From assembly GCA_035582835.1 (NCBI GenBank), contig JAYKAV010002955.1, positions 3,352,977 to 3,416,976 on the forward strand: DNA of 64,000 nt, given 5' to 3'. The translations under genes and the position numbers were made by a program. Below, one piece after another: positions 12,051 to 27,056 of the stretch (the first letter of the stretch is position 1; every line of letters starts with the position of its first letter). The notes beneath the pieces are model-generated. The model did no database searches. It worked only from the letters and a program-made list of their open reading frames with translations, and was not told the origin of the DNA. This DNA is from Phoebastria nigripes. Lineage: Eukaryota > Chordata > Aves > Procellariiformes > Diomedeidae.

Positions 12051-15000
12051 AACAGAAAAATGTGATCAAACTTCTGTATACCCTGTATTTTAAATTCCAT
12101 TCTAAAAATCCTTATCTGGCCCAAATGGTGAAGTATGTTAAATATAAAACCTGAATATTCAAAGCCTGTTATAAGTCACATGCCCATTATAGTCCTTTGC
12201 TTGTGTAGGATACTTGTGGTTGGATTAACCTCATAGAGTAAGTTAATTTCTTCATTTCCTTCTGTTTCGTGCAAAGCTAAAAATAACTGATGTTTACTCA
12301 GGGGAAATAACTTTCAGCAGAATGACATAAAATTTTAAAAATCAAAACAGTAAAAATATTGATATAAATAAATTTCAACCAGATAATATTTTCCTTAATT
12401 TTAAATAACATCTGTAAAATTAAAAGAACTTAGCAGTTCACAGACTCATTTCTTAGCCACTTGTATACAAGTATCTTGCTTTTTAGGCTCCTGTGAGACT
12501 GTGATCATGTGCTTATAGATGATCCATGTAAGGAGGTTACTATGCTTAGCAACGAACCAGTTACTCAGCATAGTATATCTCACCTCTTCACATCCCTCAG
12601 ATCTGCTAATAGCATGACTTTCTGTGTCCATAATTTACAACAGCTCTGAGGACTGGCATGATGTCTTGCAACAGCCCAGAGAAACTTGAGGTTGGAAGGA
12701 TCACTTCAGTGCTATCTGTGGTCCAGATATATGAAATGGCATGTTTGGAGGTAGTTACAACCAACCGATCACGCTGATAGGGGCACTTTGTTTGCAGAAC
12801 CAAAGCAGCCTATTCTATCCACCCATCTTGGACAAATCCAGTTCTCAAGCAGTGCTTTTCACATGTAACTGTCCATCATATGGACTGGACTTTCATTCTT
12901 TTTCTGGGATTTTGGGTCTTTCCCAAGTTTTATTCATCATTTTGAAGACATGCCTGGTGTGATCCAGATTTTGACTACCATAAGCACAAAGTCACCGCAC
13001 CAAAAGAAATAGGACATTTTCTCTCTCAAGATTTGAGTTAAAAATATTAATAAAACTGTGAGTCAGATGAGGGTAGTGCTTATGGATTACTCTGAATACT
13101 TAAAAATTAACCTAATTTCAAAAAAAAATTTTTGAGGAATCAGCTGTCCCCAATCACTGCAGTAAACATTATACTATAGAATATTCCATTAGTTGGTCTT
13201 ATTCACTACTTGATGTATTTTCCACTCTCTTTCCTACCATAATCAGAAATCTTTCTGTCCCTCTCTACCCTTCTCCCTATCCATCTAAAAATATGAACAG
13301 CTTAATAGTTTTTTTTTAATTCCTCAAAGCTTTAAAACNATGCTATATATTCTTCAACAGCCGTCTCCACAGAGGAATATGGCAGCTGTTCAACAGCTCA
13401 GAGTGCCACACTGCATGACATTTAAGGGGAGAAGGAGCTATACTTGAAATTACCCAGTAGATTTGTATTCAGTGAACAAAGCTTTTCAAACTGGAAGCTA
13501 GCCAGGACAACGAAGCTAATCATCTTCCTTTTGCAAAACATACCATGTGTCCTTTGACAACCATAAGTGATTAGAAATATAATTTTGCCTGTCATGCAAG
13601 AAGCGTTACTCCATACTACCAGGGTCAGCAGTGATACAGAGGGTAGGCTGCTGCGTAACGAACTGTGAACAGGCTCAGAGGTTTTCTCCTTCTTCTATGA
13701 AACTACAAAGCTATCCAGATGGGCTTTTGCTTGAGATCTGATGAAATCATAGCCCCCAAGAAGTATGGCTCTGAGGCATAGAAATGCTGTGAGAGTAGTA
13801 GGTGAGAAGGAATACCTGTTAAACTCCTTTTTTATGCCAGTGTTATGACTGAGGCTGATTAGAAGCTGGCAGAGGCTTTAGACATTTACAGGCAAGCTAA
13901 GCCTAAACCTACAAATTCAGCAGAATTCATACGTAAATAGAACAGAATAGAATAGAATAATAAATAATAGCTANATTTTGATAGATTCTGATGCTTTATA
14001 AAAAAGATTTTTTTCTTCTCTGATGTACATAAAGTAGCAACTAAATAAATTTTGAACATTATTTGATATGGCTTGCTTTGTCACTTCACTGTGTCAACTA
14101 GCAATTTTATCACAAATCTCAAGATATCTGATGTGTTTCTTAAAGTCTCCTGAGCAATTAGGTAGGAATCTCAGCTTTAAGAAGAGGTTTCTTCCCTCTT
14201 GCCCATCTCATTCTTTTACATCTGATTTTCATAATCTTCTTTTTATAGTGTATTTTTTCCAGAATATAAACAAAACGTGAGTCTTAGGAAGAATGCTAGT
14301 GCTGTCTTGAGTCAATTGTATCACAAGCCTTATTCCAGTCCAAAGAGCATATTTACTGTGCTTGCACAGAACATTTACGTGTTGTATGTGCAATGTGTCT
14401 GGTCTCACTGCTCATGTGGCATAGAGTCTCATAGTGTTTCTCTCCATGCAAATATTGGGAAAACATCACAATATTATTAAGCCTTTTTTATGAAGAACAA
14501 AGGAGTTTTCTGGGGGCTATGAATCGGTTCTTTCTATTTTCTTTCTATTTCAAAAATGTTGCTTCCCAGCTATTCTGAAATTGCTGAGGTTAGAGACTTT
14601 TTCTGCAGGGCATCGCCACTGGTGAAGGCAGTACAAATAGCCTGCTACTTTCCTTGTTCTCATATCCTTTGAGATATAGACCATCCTACTCCAGCCTAAC
14701 TCTTCCCCTGGCTCAGACCTCTCCAGGGTCCCACAATCTCTGCCTAACCATACCAACATTCACACTTTGTTTGTAGAGAGTAGGACTACTACTAAGTGAG
14801 AGGAAGGAAGAAAAGAAACATGACTTTTTTTCACCTTACGCTTTTCATGGGAGGACAAGAAGAATGAGAAGGTGAGAAGCAAAAANCAAAGCAGAGCAGG
14901 CCTAGTTTGGACCACACAAGGTGACAGAAAACTAGGTATCAGACTCATCTCATGCATATCATTTTCAATGATAACCAATTTTGGCATCATATACAAACCA

Positions 15001-17930
15001 ATTTTTATTTAATTTGGTGTTACATGCCTCTTGAATCATGATACTAACATATTATCTCTATGTTATTCACCAGGCATACCACATACACAGTAAACTGGAT
15101 CCTCCTCAATTGTTACATATGCACATGCAGTGTTTATGGTTGATTCAACTCCTATGATAACCCTAGAAGAAATCTTGGTTAATGGTTTTATTTATAGAAG
15201 GTTTTTCATTTTCCTCATATAAGAGAAAGAAGACCAGCAACAGGAGTGATCATTCTCTGACTCTTAGCTTTGGTATCTAGATCAGAGACAATCTTCCAAA
15301 AGCAGTTAATAGAGGGACATTGCACTGAACTAAGACTCCTAGAAGCCCTAAAAATTGTTCTGTGGCATATAAAATATTTAGAATATACCCCAGCCTTGCA
15401 TCCTTTCCCCTGAAACTGAACCCAATTGCCCAGATGTCTGCTAGTACCTCAAAATTAAACTAGACTACAGACAGGACCAATGCTTTTACTATGTATTTCA
15501 CTGCAAAATTCTCTATTGACATCAGGAAGAAACTCTAAGGATAACCAGGTGAGACTATTAGGCTCTTTGAGATTAATGGTATAAAGCCAATGAAGTGGGT
15601 TCAGTTTATGTTCAATATTTATAAAGCAGATAATTTAACAGTACTTTGTTCTTCTCCATGTAAGCTTTTGCAAGTTCTCACCACGGCAACAGGATTTTTA
15701 TTTCACTGAATCGGGATGGGTGGGATTTGCCTTCGTTGCTTCACTTTAGAAGCACCAGCTTAGGCAAGATTCTTGCATTGCTTTATAATGCAGGAAACAG
15801 GCTTGAAATATCACAAAGGTTTCAACTGTTTATTAACTCCTTATTCTAGTAATTGTAGAAAGCTGTCCTGAGTACATCCGTACAGATAAACACAAATTTC
15901 AGACTCTCTCTTAAGGTCCAAACACCTCATTTACTGATTAGTTACTAGCAGAATTGGTCTATCAGCAAGAAGACTTTCACCAGGTGAGCAATGAGTCTAT
16001 TTAAACTCTGACAGGATCTTACAGATATTTAGCATTTGTGTGGAATGAAACAAGTGAAAGAAAAAAAACTAATCTTACTGTATGAATTAATAGGTTGTAT
16101 ATGTTTTTGTTAAGAATCACACACAGACATACATATACTGTGTGACAGCACCATGGCCTTGGTCGTATTCTCATTGCGATCTCTTTTTGTACACCCTGGC
16201 AATTCCTGTTCATTTTAATAGAACCAAGCACTCAAACTCATCACATTTTGATCCCAACCAACCTCTTTCCATTTCCTCTGATAATTCTTAAATCAATTCT
16301 GTTGCTCAAACTGGTAACCTAGAAACATGTCCAACCCTTCACTCACCCAGTTCTCATGCTGAGTTCCTCTCAAATGTTCTTTCCCGTCCAACAGCATGTA
16401 GACCTAATTTATGTTCTTGGCTTTGATAACTAAAAGTGGTCTCCTCCTCCAATTGATTTCCAAGGAGTTATTATGCTCCCATTTCTTTTTCACTGACTTA
16501 CAGGACACCCTTTCTCTTTTGATCCAAAACTCAACCACTAAAATTCACATTATTGATCTTGTCCATTTTCCATTTCCTACACTTTTATTTTGTTATGGCT
16601 TTGTTCTCTTTTTCAGTCAACTTTTTTGCCCTGCTTTTATCAAATGCATTCTAAGAACTGCAGGTAGATTTTTTTGGAACATTTCTTTTTTTTCTAATGA
16701 ATTTTTGGCATGCAGTTTTGATAGCTTTCACAGATAGCTTTTGCTTTATGTGATGTCTCAGCTATCACTAAACATCTTCAATATAAAATTCTGTGCCTTG
16801 CAGAATATCAATCATTTTTAGAGATGATTAAAAAATGGAAAAGAATACATTGAAAATTTTCCCCCTTGTTTTTCAGTTTCAAATTTTCAGTAGTATTTTC
16901 ATCAAAATTCTGAATTGACATACATTTCAAAGAGCTCACTATTTGTTTCCCACTGAAAGACTCCCAGTATTTCTCTGATTCCACAGGAGAATTTAACAAA
17001 ATTAATGTGATTGATCAGAATTTGAAAAGTCAAAATCAAAACCAATTCTTAAATGTATGAAATCAAGAAAAGTTAGTTAGGAAGGAAAATGTGCTGTAAA
17101 TTTTGGGTTCACCATGCTCTTTAGAGTATCTTCATTTTTACTAGCACTTCTGGAATTATTTTGGGAGACAGCTAGTTATTTTTAGAAGGTCAGAAATCTA
17201 CTTGCAATTACTATCAGTTATGCAACACTTATAAACATCTACATAAATCAAATTGTGACAGAATCTTACAAGGGAGATGTACTTAAAATACACTAAAAAA
17301 AATATTATCTTTTCAATCAAAAGAAAGGGAGAAACTGACATCAGAAAGTTGCATTTAGTCACTAAAGCTGAAGCTTACACATTTAAAAACTGTCATTTTT
17401 TTCCTGATGCTAAAGGAATGTCCGAGTTTATCCATTCAACCTTACAATGCCCACCTCTGTTTTATTCACGTTTCCAGAGAGGTCTCTGCTAAATGCTTTC
17501 TGCTAAATGCCATGTGATTTGCAACCTGTTGGACTGTGAGCTTGTAGTTAAAGTTCAATTGACTTTCTGAGCTCAAAACACTGATGCAGGTGAGAAGTCA
17601 TCATCAGAGACGCACACACAATCTTTTATTGAATCGAAGGGGAGTTATGTCTTAGGCCCTTAAGCACCTCATTTGGATTCTCATAGGCTTTAGGATAGAA
17701 CAAAGCTGCAGAAGAAAAAGGTTACCTAAATTAGAACAGGATATGAGGGTTTCTGCAAGGGTGATTTGAACATTCACTTCCAAGGAAGAACTTTTAGAAG
17801 CCTTAAGCCTCCAAGGTATATCTGGAGATAGTAACCCAGGACGGAGGCACCTGGCACAGACAGCATGCAAGGAAGAGTTCTCCAACTGGTGAATGTAGTG
17901 ACAGCTGTTCTCTGAAGTTGTGCTGTTGTT

Positions 17931-17993
17931 CCTCCTCCTCTTCATCCTCTCTTATAATCATGATCTTTCCTTCCTATTCCACCCCCCCCCCCC
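17931..17993. repeat. Pyrimidine-rich patch ending in a C12 run
   Basis: CCT/TTC-rich sequence (CCTCCTCCTC at 17931-17940) ends in twelve consecutive C bases at 17982-17993, interrupted in the middle by an AT-rich segment. Low complexity; no gene. Confidence 0.75.
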
Positions 17994-20900
17994 AGGACAA
18001 ACACCTTGCTGTCCATTTTAATCATATCTCCTATAGCTTTGGATGCCAGGTTCTCCTAGAGAAGAACTCCCACTTGACCACCTGCTGCTTCTTTCTGGCA
18101 TGGAGCTGGTAATGGAGCAACTTACTTCTAGGTATTTCCAAGTCCTCTTTAAGAAGTGCCGTTCACTTCAATCTTGTTTAGTTTTGGTTCTTTTAGTGAT
18201 TTGGTGGAAACTTCTTGTAAATTATCATCCATCCTGCCAGATTGTTCAGTAAAANATAAGAAGAGAGAGAGAAAAGGTGTGAAAAACTTTTTTTTCAATA
18301 TCTTCAAAATAAAACACTCCTATTTTGCTAACTTAAAGTAACTTTTCAGTAATTACTGCAAATATTTAAAAGAAAGCAATGCAAGATATGTAAATTGTAT
18401 GTTAATATTTTACTTTGGACAAATAAGTTTTATTTCCTAATGGTAACAAGAGTTGATTTTTTTTTAACTAACACATTTTTAAAGACATTAACATCTGACA
18501 CATTCAAGAATCAAATGGTTCTGTTTATTATAAATGGAATATATTGGGGTTTTTTTCTAATTTGTAATTATTATTTATTCCTGAGAAATGATTAATTCAG
18601 AAAAATACTGTACATATTGTATTGTGTAGAATGGCCCCACATTTAGAAGGGAAGATTTGATTTGTAACACATGGGTTAAGCATGAGTCAATTTTGAGTGT
18701 TTTTTTTGGTTTTGTTTTTGTTTTTTTTTAATGTGTGTTCAGTGAGAAAGATATTTTCAAATACATGCATTGTTTTCAGTCAGGCAGTTTGGGACCCAGA
18801 TGTCTCACCTTTACATTTAACTAGGTGAGGACAAATCCAGCCTAACTGGCTGACATTTACATCATAGATATATCCTGCTGAGGGAGCCATCCTAGGCCAC
18901 CTATTTAGTTAATTAACAGAAATAGGTCATTTAGGATATTATTCACCTCACCAAGTATTGACTTAGTCTTTCAGATAAAATTAGTGGCACCGTCAAAAGT
19001 ATTTGTCAGGGACACTTCATGAAATTAAACCTGCCTCGAGTTTCAGTTGATATTCTTCAGTATTCCATGGGTCAAAGTGCTTTAGTTGTAATAGTCCATT
19101 AATTCTCATGAAGGGAGAAAAAGGTAGCAAAACAGTCCCCCAAAAAAACNTTATTTACGGGGAAAAGGGTGAGAAGAAAGCCATTAGATGCTTGGGCTAC
19201 AGTTGGATGTATTTTTCTAGTTAGGAACAAAGGGAAGCCATATCTAGACAGATAGCAGTCCTTTAATTTCCTTTTATTTTTCTCTCTTATTGCCCTTTCT
19301 GACTCCCTGTTGCTTCAGGAACAGTTCTTTGCCCTGTAGCCAGTCACAAAATGCCTGCGAGTCCTTCACCTTTTCTGGCTTCTGCTCCTTTGGTGGCATC
19401 AGCATTGGTAGGTCTATGAGTAACGTGCACGATCAAATGTGTACAGGCCTGTGCTGAGCTGTGCTCTACTCTTCTAGTCAGAAAAAATGGCACACATTCT
19501 TTAAAGTGGTAAAATATAAAAATAACACCTGATTGTTAAGCATATGAAATAACTTTTCTTTAGCCTTCGGAATCCCAATTAATTCTTTGTGATATGTATA
19601 AAGTTCACACTTGTCCTTGAGGTGATATAAAAGTAACCTAACTCTGATATTATATACTATATAATTTGAGAAACAGAAGGTGATAATATAAAAAATAAAA
19701 AGGCTCCTAAAACCATGCAAGAGAGCTGCAATTAGGGATGTACAAGAAACTAGCATTGCCATTTTCAAACTACTAAAAGCTTCATTTTACAACCTCCATT
19801 ATTATTTTTTACATCATTTTTCTGTGGAAGTAAAAAAATATTCCTCAAAACTGTGCAGAACACTGACAACTAATTTTGCAGAACTCTGTGAACCAGATTG
19901 TGTTGCTGCTTTGAGGATAAAGTCACCTTTTCTTTCTTGTCCCCAAACCTGCCCTATACTATCACTGTTTTCTTTCTCTCCCCTCTATAATAAGGAGACA
20001 CTGTGTGCATCCCTGTGTTAACATGCAGGATAACCTTACGGATTTGTAATGTGGCTGATAGTCGTAGAAGAAGAAAAGGTTTTGACCTTATCCAGCAATT
20101 CTAAATCTGGCTAATACCTACTAAGGAGTACAACCTTGGCACGGCCATGGATGCATTGGAGGCGAGATTTCTCAGTGGCACTTGTGTACCTCAAAGCATA
20201 TTGCGTTTCCCCCATGTACTTTGTACAGAACTATGTGTTAGCATCAGAAAATAAACTGTACTCAAAGTAACCATGGCAACGCTAACATAGATGCAGTGCA
20301 GATAGTACATGCTACAACATGTGAATCTGAAAGAAAAGAATAATGCTCTAATTTTCTGTTGGCCTGAGCAGCTTCAGGCAAGGAGACTTGAACCCAGGGA
20401 ACCATATTCTGAGAGATCTGTCCTCGTCCTCCTGAAGACTGCTAGAGGAACCACCCTCCTTCTCCCTTTCAACTTTGCTTGAGGACTTTGGTTAAATTTG
20501 ATACAAGCAGCTATAATTCTGTGACAGTCATGAGTTTTAATCATCATCCATGGGCATCAACGTAGACTTTGCTTTAAGTAAAGCACTATATTTAAGTTTC
20601 CCTGTTTACTGAGCCAGGTTGCTTGTTTTAAAATAGGGTATGAGTAAAAGTAAAGGTGATATGAACAATCAGGGAGTTTGATATCAAGAAATCCAGTGGC
20701 AAATCACAACATAGTTCAGTAGACAGACAAGGTCAAATGTATAATGATTACAATGTGAAAGACATAAGAAATCCATCATATTCCTGTAACAAATACATAA
20801 TCTCTTGAAAGAACAGAGTGTGAATTTAGGAACCAGTTCTGGCTGTGTGTATTTTGATTGACCAGAGCTTATGAGAANAGATCAGTCTTGTTAATAATGC

Positions 20901-23164
20901 CTTATTAATAGCAAACCTGTCTATCCAACCCCATGTAGGGCTACCATATGTCCAGCAAGATNTCTGCATGCCATCTTTTTCTCTCTAGAAATGTAAGTAT
21001 TTTGGCCAGTTTTCTGGGATTTCCAGGCATCTGGCAGCTCATATGGGCAAACTGGCCCAGATGAACTGCAGATATCAGAGACTCCGGACGTGCATAGATC
21101 AATTTTACAGCACATGCCTAGTAAAACCCTGATGGAAATATGACAGGTCTAATCTATGTGGATCTCTTATCCTGTGAACAGTCTCAGTTAAGAAAATATA
21201 TGGTAGCTGAAGTAAAAGCAAAATATGACCTTCACAAAAGATAATTAAGAAATATGCCACTGATGGGCTTTGCGAGTATAAGCATTGCAGAGAACAAGGC
21301 TAGGTGGAAAGAGTTAATGGACCTGAGCTGTGTAAGACCNGAGACAGCCTAGGTAGCTGCCATAAGTAGAAGAATCAAAGACACTGAGTGCATTCAGTCA
21401 GATAAATCAGGGCCCTACTGATGAGAAGATAACTGTTGTTGCACAGCCCTGTGCTCTCATGGGTAGGGTAACATGCTAAAGGAAGGATGGGCAACTTGCT
21501 GCCTTTGAACCACATGCAGCTTGAGGGCAGTTCAAGTACATCTTCCATGTTCCAGCTATGCAATGATCTCTGCAGGACACAGCTGGTATGAGGGGAGACA
21601 CTACTGAATAATGCAGATACCCAGATGAAGTAAAACCGCAGGAACTATTGAGACTTGAATCACCCTTAGATTTAGCAGCATATTCAGATCAGCCTGGTGG
21701 GAATTCTGGAAAGGTTTTGTTGCCTCCCACGTCTGAACTGGTTTGTGTGATGCCCTTCCCTTTAGCTTTCCAAGAGATATGTTATGTGCCTTGTGTTAAG
21801 ATTTTGGGTTGCAACTCATGAAGCCAGGAAGGCTGGTCAATGCAATGGCAGAAGACACACTCTTGCTGAACTCAAAAACAAATCAAATACAAAGCAAGTA
21901 GCAGAGAAACACTGCAAGTAGCTCATAAATGCCTTTAAGGCTAGGAGTTTAGCAGGAATAACGCAACCTCCTTTTTAGGCAGTAGTGCGGACTAATAAAA
22001 ACAGTAGTGCTTAAGGCTGTGTAACAATCTGTATGCAGGAGAATTACCTAGATAATTCAAAATTGACACTGAAGCATAAGCAGACTACAGTCCAAAGAGA
22101 GAATATGGGAAAATATTTGCTTACAGCACAACACTATCATTGGCAGTATCAGCAAAGTGAAAGTGAGTCATGTGGCTACTGCTTTAGAAAAAAGAAGGCA
22201 TTAAGCTGCACTCTGTAAAGTGAAAACAATAAAGCCATTAAAAGCACTGGTCTCCCAAGAAAATAAGTCATTGGAAGAAGGCAGCGAAAACTTATTATAA
22301 TAAAAATGCCAAAATAATGAAACCTTTCGCACACTACTCCATTATAATAGCGTGTGTCAAGCACCCTGAAATTGTAAGTAAAAAGGAGGAATAACGCAGG
22401 TCTGATGCGATAAAGGGAGAGAAGAGACAGGGATTGAAGTGAATGGCAGACAATTGAGGACTGACCCAATAAATGGTATCGAATCTGATTATGGAAATAC
22501 ATGTTGGATGCTGAAACCACAGATGAGGAATATTGTAGCTGGGATCCCAAAAGGCTTTCCATAACACTCACTGAAGAGAGAGACAAAAGACCGTTGAATT
22601 GTGAAAAAGCAGCTGCGACCACTAGCAGACGTTACCACTTTGCCTGAAGGAAACACATTATTCCACATATGCTTAAAGATGTAACTTCCTAGTGGGATGG
22701 CTATGATGTGTCCTTATGCTGTTACTAAGTGGGGAACATTAATAAAGTTATCTCCAGAGTCCTTTGGTTTACTGCAGTATTTTAGACAGGCACTGTTCTG
22801 TTGGGAGATGTCTAGGGAGAGATGCTCAAGCAAGTCCTACAAGTGGTGAGACAGAGCCCCATGGTGATTTGTGTTAATACTATGGGGAAAACCTGGAGTG
22901 GCTCACCATCTACTCAGCTCTGCTAACTTTTTAAATTTTATGCTACAGAGGTGTGTAGGCATGAGGAAGTTGGGGAAGGGAAGGAGGAATTACCCCTGTT
23001 GCAGGATAAGGGTCAAAGCAATGACATTATGTGATGGTGTGAGGAAATGAGACGTGTAAGCAAAGATGGAAAACCATTTTGGCACTGTTTCTGGGCTTTT
23101 CCCTATATGTTTACTGCATTAGCTACTGTGAAAAGAGCATGCAAGTTTAAGAAGCCACCAAAGC

Positions 23165-23202
23165 AGTAATAGTAATAGTAATAATAATAATAGTAATAGT
23201 AG
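23165..23202. repeat. (TAA/TAG)n trinucleotide microsatellite
   Basis: About twelve AGTAAT/AATAAT-type triplets. On the minus strand this yields a run of tyrosines in a spurious reading frame (23103-23324). Confidence 0.9.
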
Positions 23203-23874
23203 CCTGTTTTATTGACCCTGTCTGTGCGGACCTTCGCTCCTGACAAACGAAGGCAACACAGGAATGAGATTTTGAAATATGCTTCCAAGGCTACAGAGCA
23301 AGAACAAGCTGAAGATACTAACACAGTAAATGTGGAAATAGTTTTGGAACCTTAGGGGAATCAAAGTAATAGAAAAAATAATATTACAGGAATTGCACAT
23401 CGTTTACGGGAGGGGGGGGAAACGAAACCAATCACATAGTGATTTGAAAACAGCATTACAGTTGAGACTGCAGGGAAACTAAGGCTGATATAGCTTTTCA
23501 TTATGAAACATGATTTTAGTATTAAATATCCCATCTAGCTGTAAGATAGTTGTCAGCCAAGAGAAGTTTGTTGGAAAAAATAAAGCAACTCACAGCCATT
23601 CTTGTTTGTGAGGAATATGACAATTTGAGTTCCAGCAAGGCTAAAAGCAAAAGGGAGTAAGTCACACAGTGCTGGGATGTGCATTGCAGCAGTGAGGAAT
23701 GGGCTGGGCTGGATGAAAGATGAGCTGTAAGGATGCCGTGATTCAGAAATACCCACTTAAACACTGTTCATCCTGCATTGGCTACAATTTTCCAGCTTGT
23801 GGGCAAGGCAGGGAACAGACACGATGCACTTCATGGGCTCATTTCACCCTTTTTCTTTCATAGAGTAAGGACAA

Positions 23875-23926
23875 GCCTCTTCCTCCCTCCCTCTCTCCCC
23901 CTTTCGCCCTCCCTCCCTCTCTCTCT
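23875..23926. repeat. Pyrimidine tract, one purine interruption
   Basis: CCT/CT-rich tract with a single G at 23906. The two halves repeat CCTCCCTCCCTCTC, giving partial mirror symmetry of the kind able to form triplex DNA. Low complexity. Confidence 0.8.
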
Positions 23927-26900
23927 ATCTTAAAGTACCATTTTTAATAGATATTATTGGGTTAGGAATTTTCTTTTTCATGAAATGCTTCGATGAATAT
24001 GAACTATTTTGGAGGGAGTTAAATAACCACACATCATTGCAGATCAGGGCTTGCGTTCACATGATGCTCCATATCTCAAACTTCAGTCACATATGTCATA
24101 GCTTTATTTTATTCCAAGCTTTATTATTTATTCCAATGGCTATTTTTCAGATAAGGACAGTGAATATTTTTCTATCTTTCTTGTCACTCAGAAACAACCT
24201 AATGGTCTTCCAAGAACTGAGACTAGGCATACAACTATCACTATTAAAAGTACCAACTGCTCATTTGAACCAATGGATCAGTACCTTTAGCCATCTTCAT
24301 TCCTTGAGTGATATGCCCTTAGCATCTGTGACCAAGCCATGAGGTAATTGAAGTTACATAGCCTTCATGTAAAAGGTCTTATTTACTTAAAAATCAGATC
24401 TTAATCTTCATTGCTACCAGGAGTCTGACTAGTTAGGCTCTAAATATTATAGTATAGTCATAATATAATGATGGATTAAATGTTATTGTTAATCCAAATC
24501 TGAGCCTTCTCAGGGATTACAGGTTTTAGAATAGTGGAGAGTTAAAAGTCTCTGTGGCTAATTGAGATTCTGAGTGGAAGGTATCATTAAAAAATACTCA
24601 TTGAAGCATATTAGGAAAGTAAGATTGCTACCACTTTTTCATATCGGAGCATTTTATATACTATTTTANGAAAAATCTATGTTTTATTTGTCTGTTTACT
24701 TCTCTATGGCTCCACAACACATAAGTGATTGCATTCCAGATTTTGCTTATATCATACTTTTAAAAATTATTTACTTTTCCCTCTAAAAATATCTAACCGT
24801 AAATTAGAAAATGGATACAACTTTCAGTAGAAATTTCAAAAAGAAGTATAACACTTCTTATACAGGACCTGACAAAAAAAATGTGAATGGGTTTTGTTAA
24901 TAACACCAGTCAATCAGAAGGAACACACTCTAGTAGATCCATTGACTTTTGTAACAGCTACAACAAAGTCATTAAAACAGCTGCAATTTAATTAGGAAAT
25001 AGAAGAACTTTAGGCACATTGGTACGTATATACATGTGTCGGTCCCTGTCATTGTATATGCACACATACACATATACAGATAAAAGTTTTCCATCTACTT
25101 ACTCAAGAACAAAATTTCCAGCCTGACCAAATGTCTCTATGGCTGCAAGCATGCAGGACTGACCTACCGAAGGAAGGTTGTAGTCGCGCAGGCAGCACAT
25201 TCACGCTAATGAACGAACTACATGCTGCCGCTATTCTTTCTCCTCATGGTATATGAAACTTTCAAACACTGTTTTCTTCTTTGATCTCTTGTCCCATTCC
25301 AACACCATCTCTGCCAGCTGTTTTTATTTGATTGTATCATTATTTTTTGCCTTTTTCATTTTCTTACTTTCCTTTTTTCCCCTCTATGTTTTCCAGTTCC
25401 CTGTTCTCTTTCTTTTTTTACCTTACTTTATTTTTAATGTAAAGTACATCGTGAACAGTCATTTTGCATGCAGACTTCACAGTGAAAATGCACAAATTAG
25501 GAGTGAAAATATAGCAAGGACAGTTTGACAAAAAGAGTGACGTATAAATACCTTTCTTGACACCCATTCTCAGCTTACCTTCACTGAATCAAAGGTTGTA
25601 TTCAGACTGCTTCCAAGGGAAGCTTTCCATATCTTGTGTCTCTGGGTTTCCTTACTTAGCCCCATCAGTGCATTTTAACAGCACTCTAAAAAGAAGAAAT
25701 AGAGGCAAACTCTTTCAGAATATCTTAACACATGTACATTGGCTTACTTTCATCAAAACTAATGTGACTACTGTAATTTTTCATCAAATTTGCATCCATT
25801 TACATCCTTCTGAACAAGATAGGGTTTTTTAGACTTGTTTTCAAATGAGATATATAATTATGGTCTGTACCATTTTCCTGGAATCTTCTTAGGCCCATTG
25901 CTGCACTGGTAGTGTAACAGTACTGAAAAGGTTTCAAATTCCTGGTAGGGAAAAACTCATGTCTATTGTGAGAACCAGCAAAATCCTCTTGGCACTGCTG
26001 CTGAGGCCATATGCCTAAGCGTTATGTGGAGCCTGTGTTCTTGGGGGAAAAAAAATAAATCCTTAATTTGCATAAGTGGGACATATAAAAGTCTGCAGGC
26101 TTTGACATGAGCTGTGTACTCTCAGTACTGTGCATGGCTAGTATAGTTTGGCTAGAGTTGTGGTCAAGTTTCTGGTCCCAGCCAATGCGGAAGAGTTCTA
26201 GTACCATATCTCAGACCTCTTCTTGCATGAAAGGAGTGTCATCTCCTGATCTCTTCCAGCCTCCACCTGTGCAGACCCCCAAATACTGGGACTCTGTAAT
26301 GACAAAATAGCTTTGCAGATTAGGCAATCTTATCTGAGGAGTTTGTCTTGCTCCAAACCCTCCATGGACTTCATCTCACCATAGGCAGGTACCCAGTTTT
26401 ATTTAACAGACCAATTATCTGATGCTCTTTTCTGTATGTAGTGAATTGAGGTAAAGACCAGTGCACAACAGACAACTTAGATGTTAAGTATCTGATTCAA
26501 CCTCTAGCAGCGTCTCTCCCTCTCTTCATTGATGAGAGAAGAAGGACAAGGGGAAAATACTCTTGGTTAAGTACCTTAGTTTAGGTGCAATGAATCTGGG
26601 TCTTGCTGTTCCCATAGTTTGTTTTCCCCATGGAGTTTCCTGCCATTCTTTTCAACCTCAACATTCAGCTTTTCATGCCTGTTGAGCACATCAAAATAAA
26701 CCCACAAAACTTTAAATCATCCGGGCATCAGGAGTAATCTGGTTAATAATGGAAACTAAAGGAGAGGTTCAGAACTGAAATTTGGTTTAATATAGCTTCA
26801 TTTTGCATAGCATTTTCCAAGAGGCACTTTAAATTTAAGAAAATCTGGACTAGAATGGNATCAACAGCCATTTAAAGCTGCTTGAATGATATACAGTACA

Positions 26901-27025
26901 GCAACTGCTTTTGAGGTTTTAGATAAAGACAGGAATTGTATGAGTGATTTGCAGCAAACAATTTTATTTGATGAATTTTGCTGTCTTTCCTGTTGGTGCT
27001 CTGTGAACATTTATTCATTATGTGA

Positions 27026-27056
27026 AATTATTCACAAATGCCTTCAGTGAATAATT
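27026..27056. repeat. Short perfect inverted repeat
   Basis: AATTATTCAC at 27026-27035 is the exact reverse complement of GTGAATAATT at 27047-27056, giving a 10-bp stem with an 11-nt loop. The surrounding 90 bases contain further gaa/ttc variants. It could be the remnant of an old DNA transposon end, but no partner terminus is visible. Confidence 0.55.

Noticed and set aside
22176..22622. 148-codon minus-strand open frame, the second-longest in the window
   Set aside because: Ser/Leu/Phe/Tyr-rich translation with no domain, opposite a purine-rich plus strand with few stop trinucleotides. No promoter, splice signals or homology recognised; chance frame.
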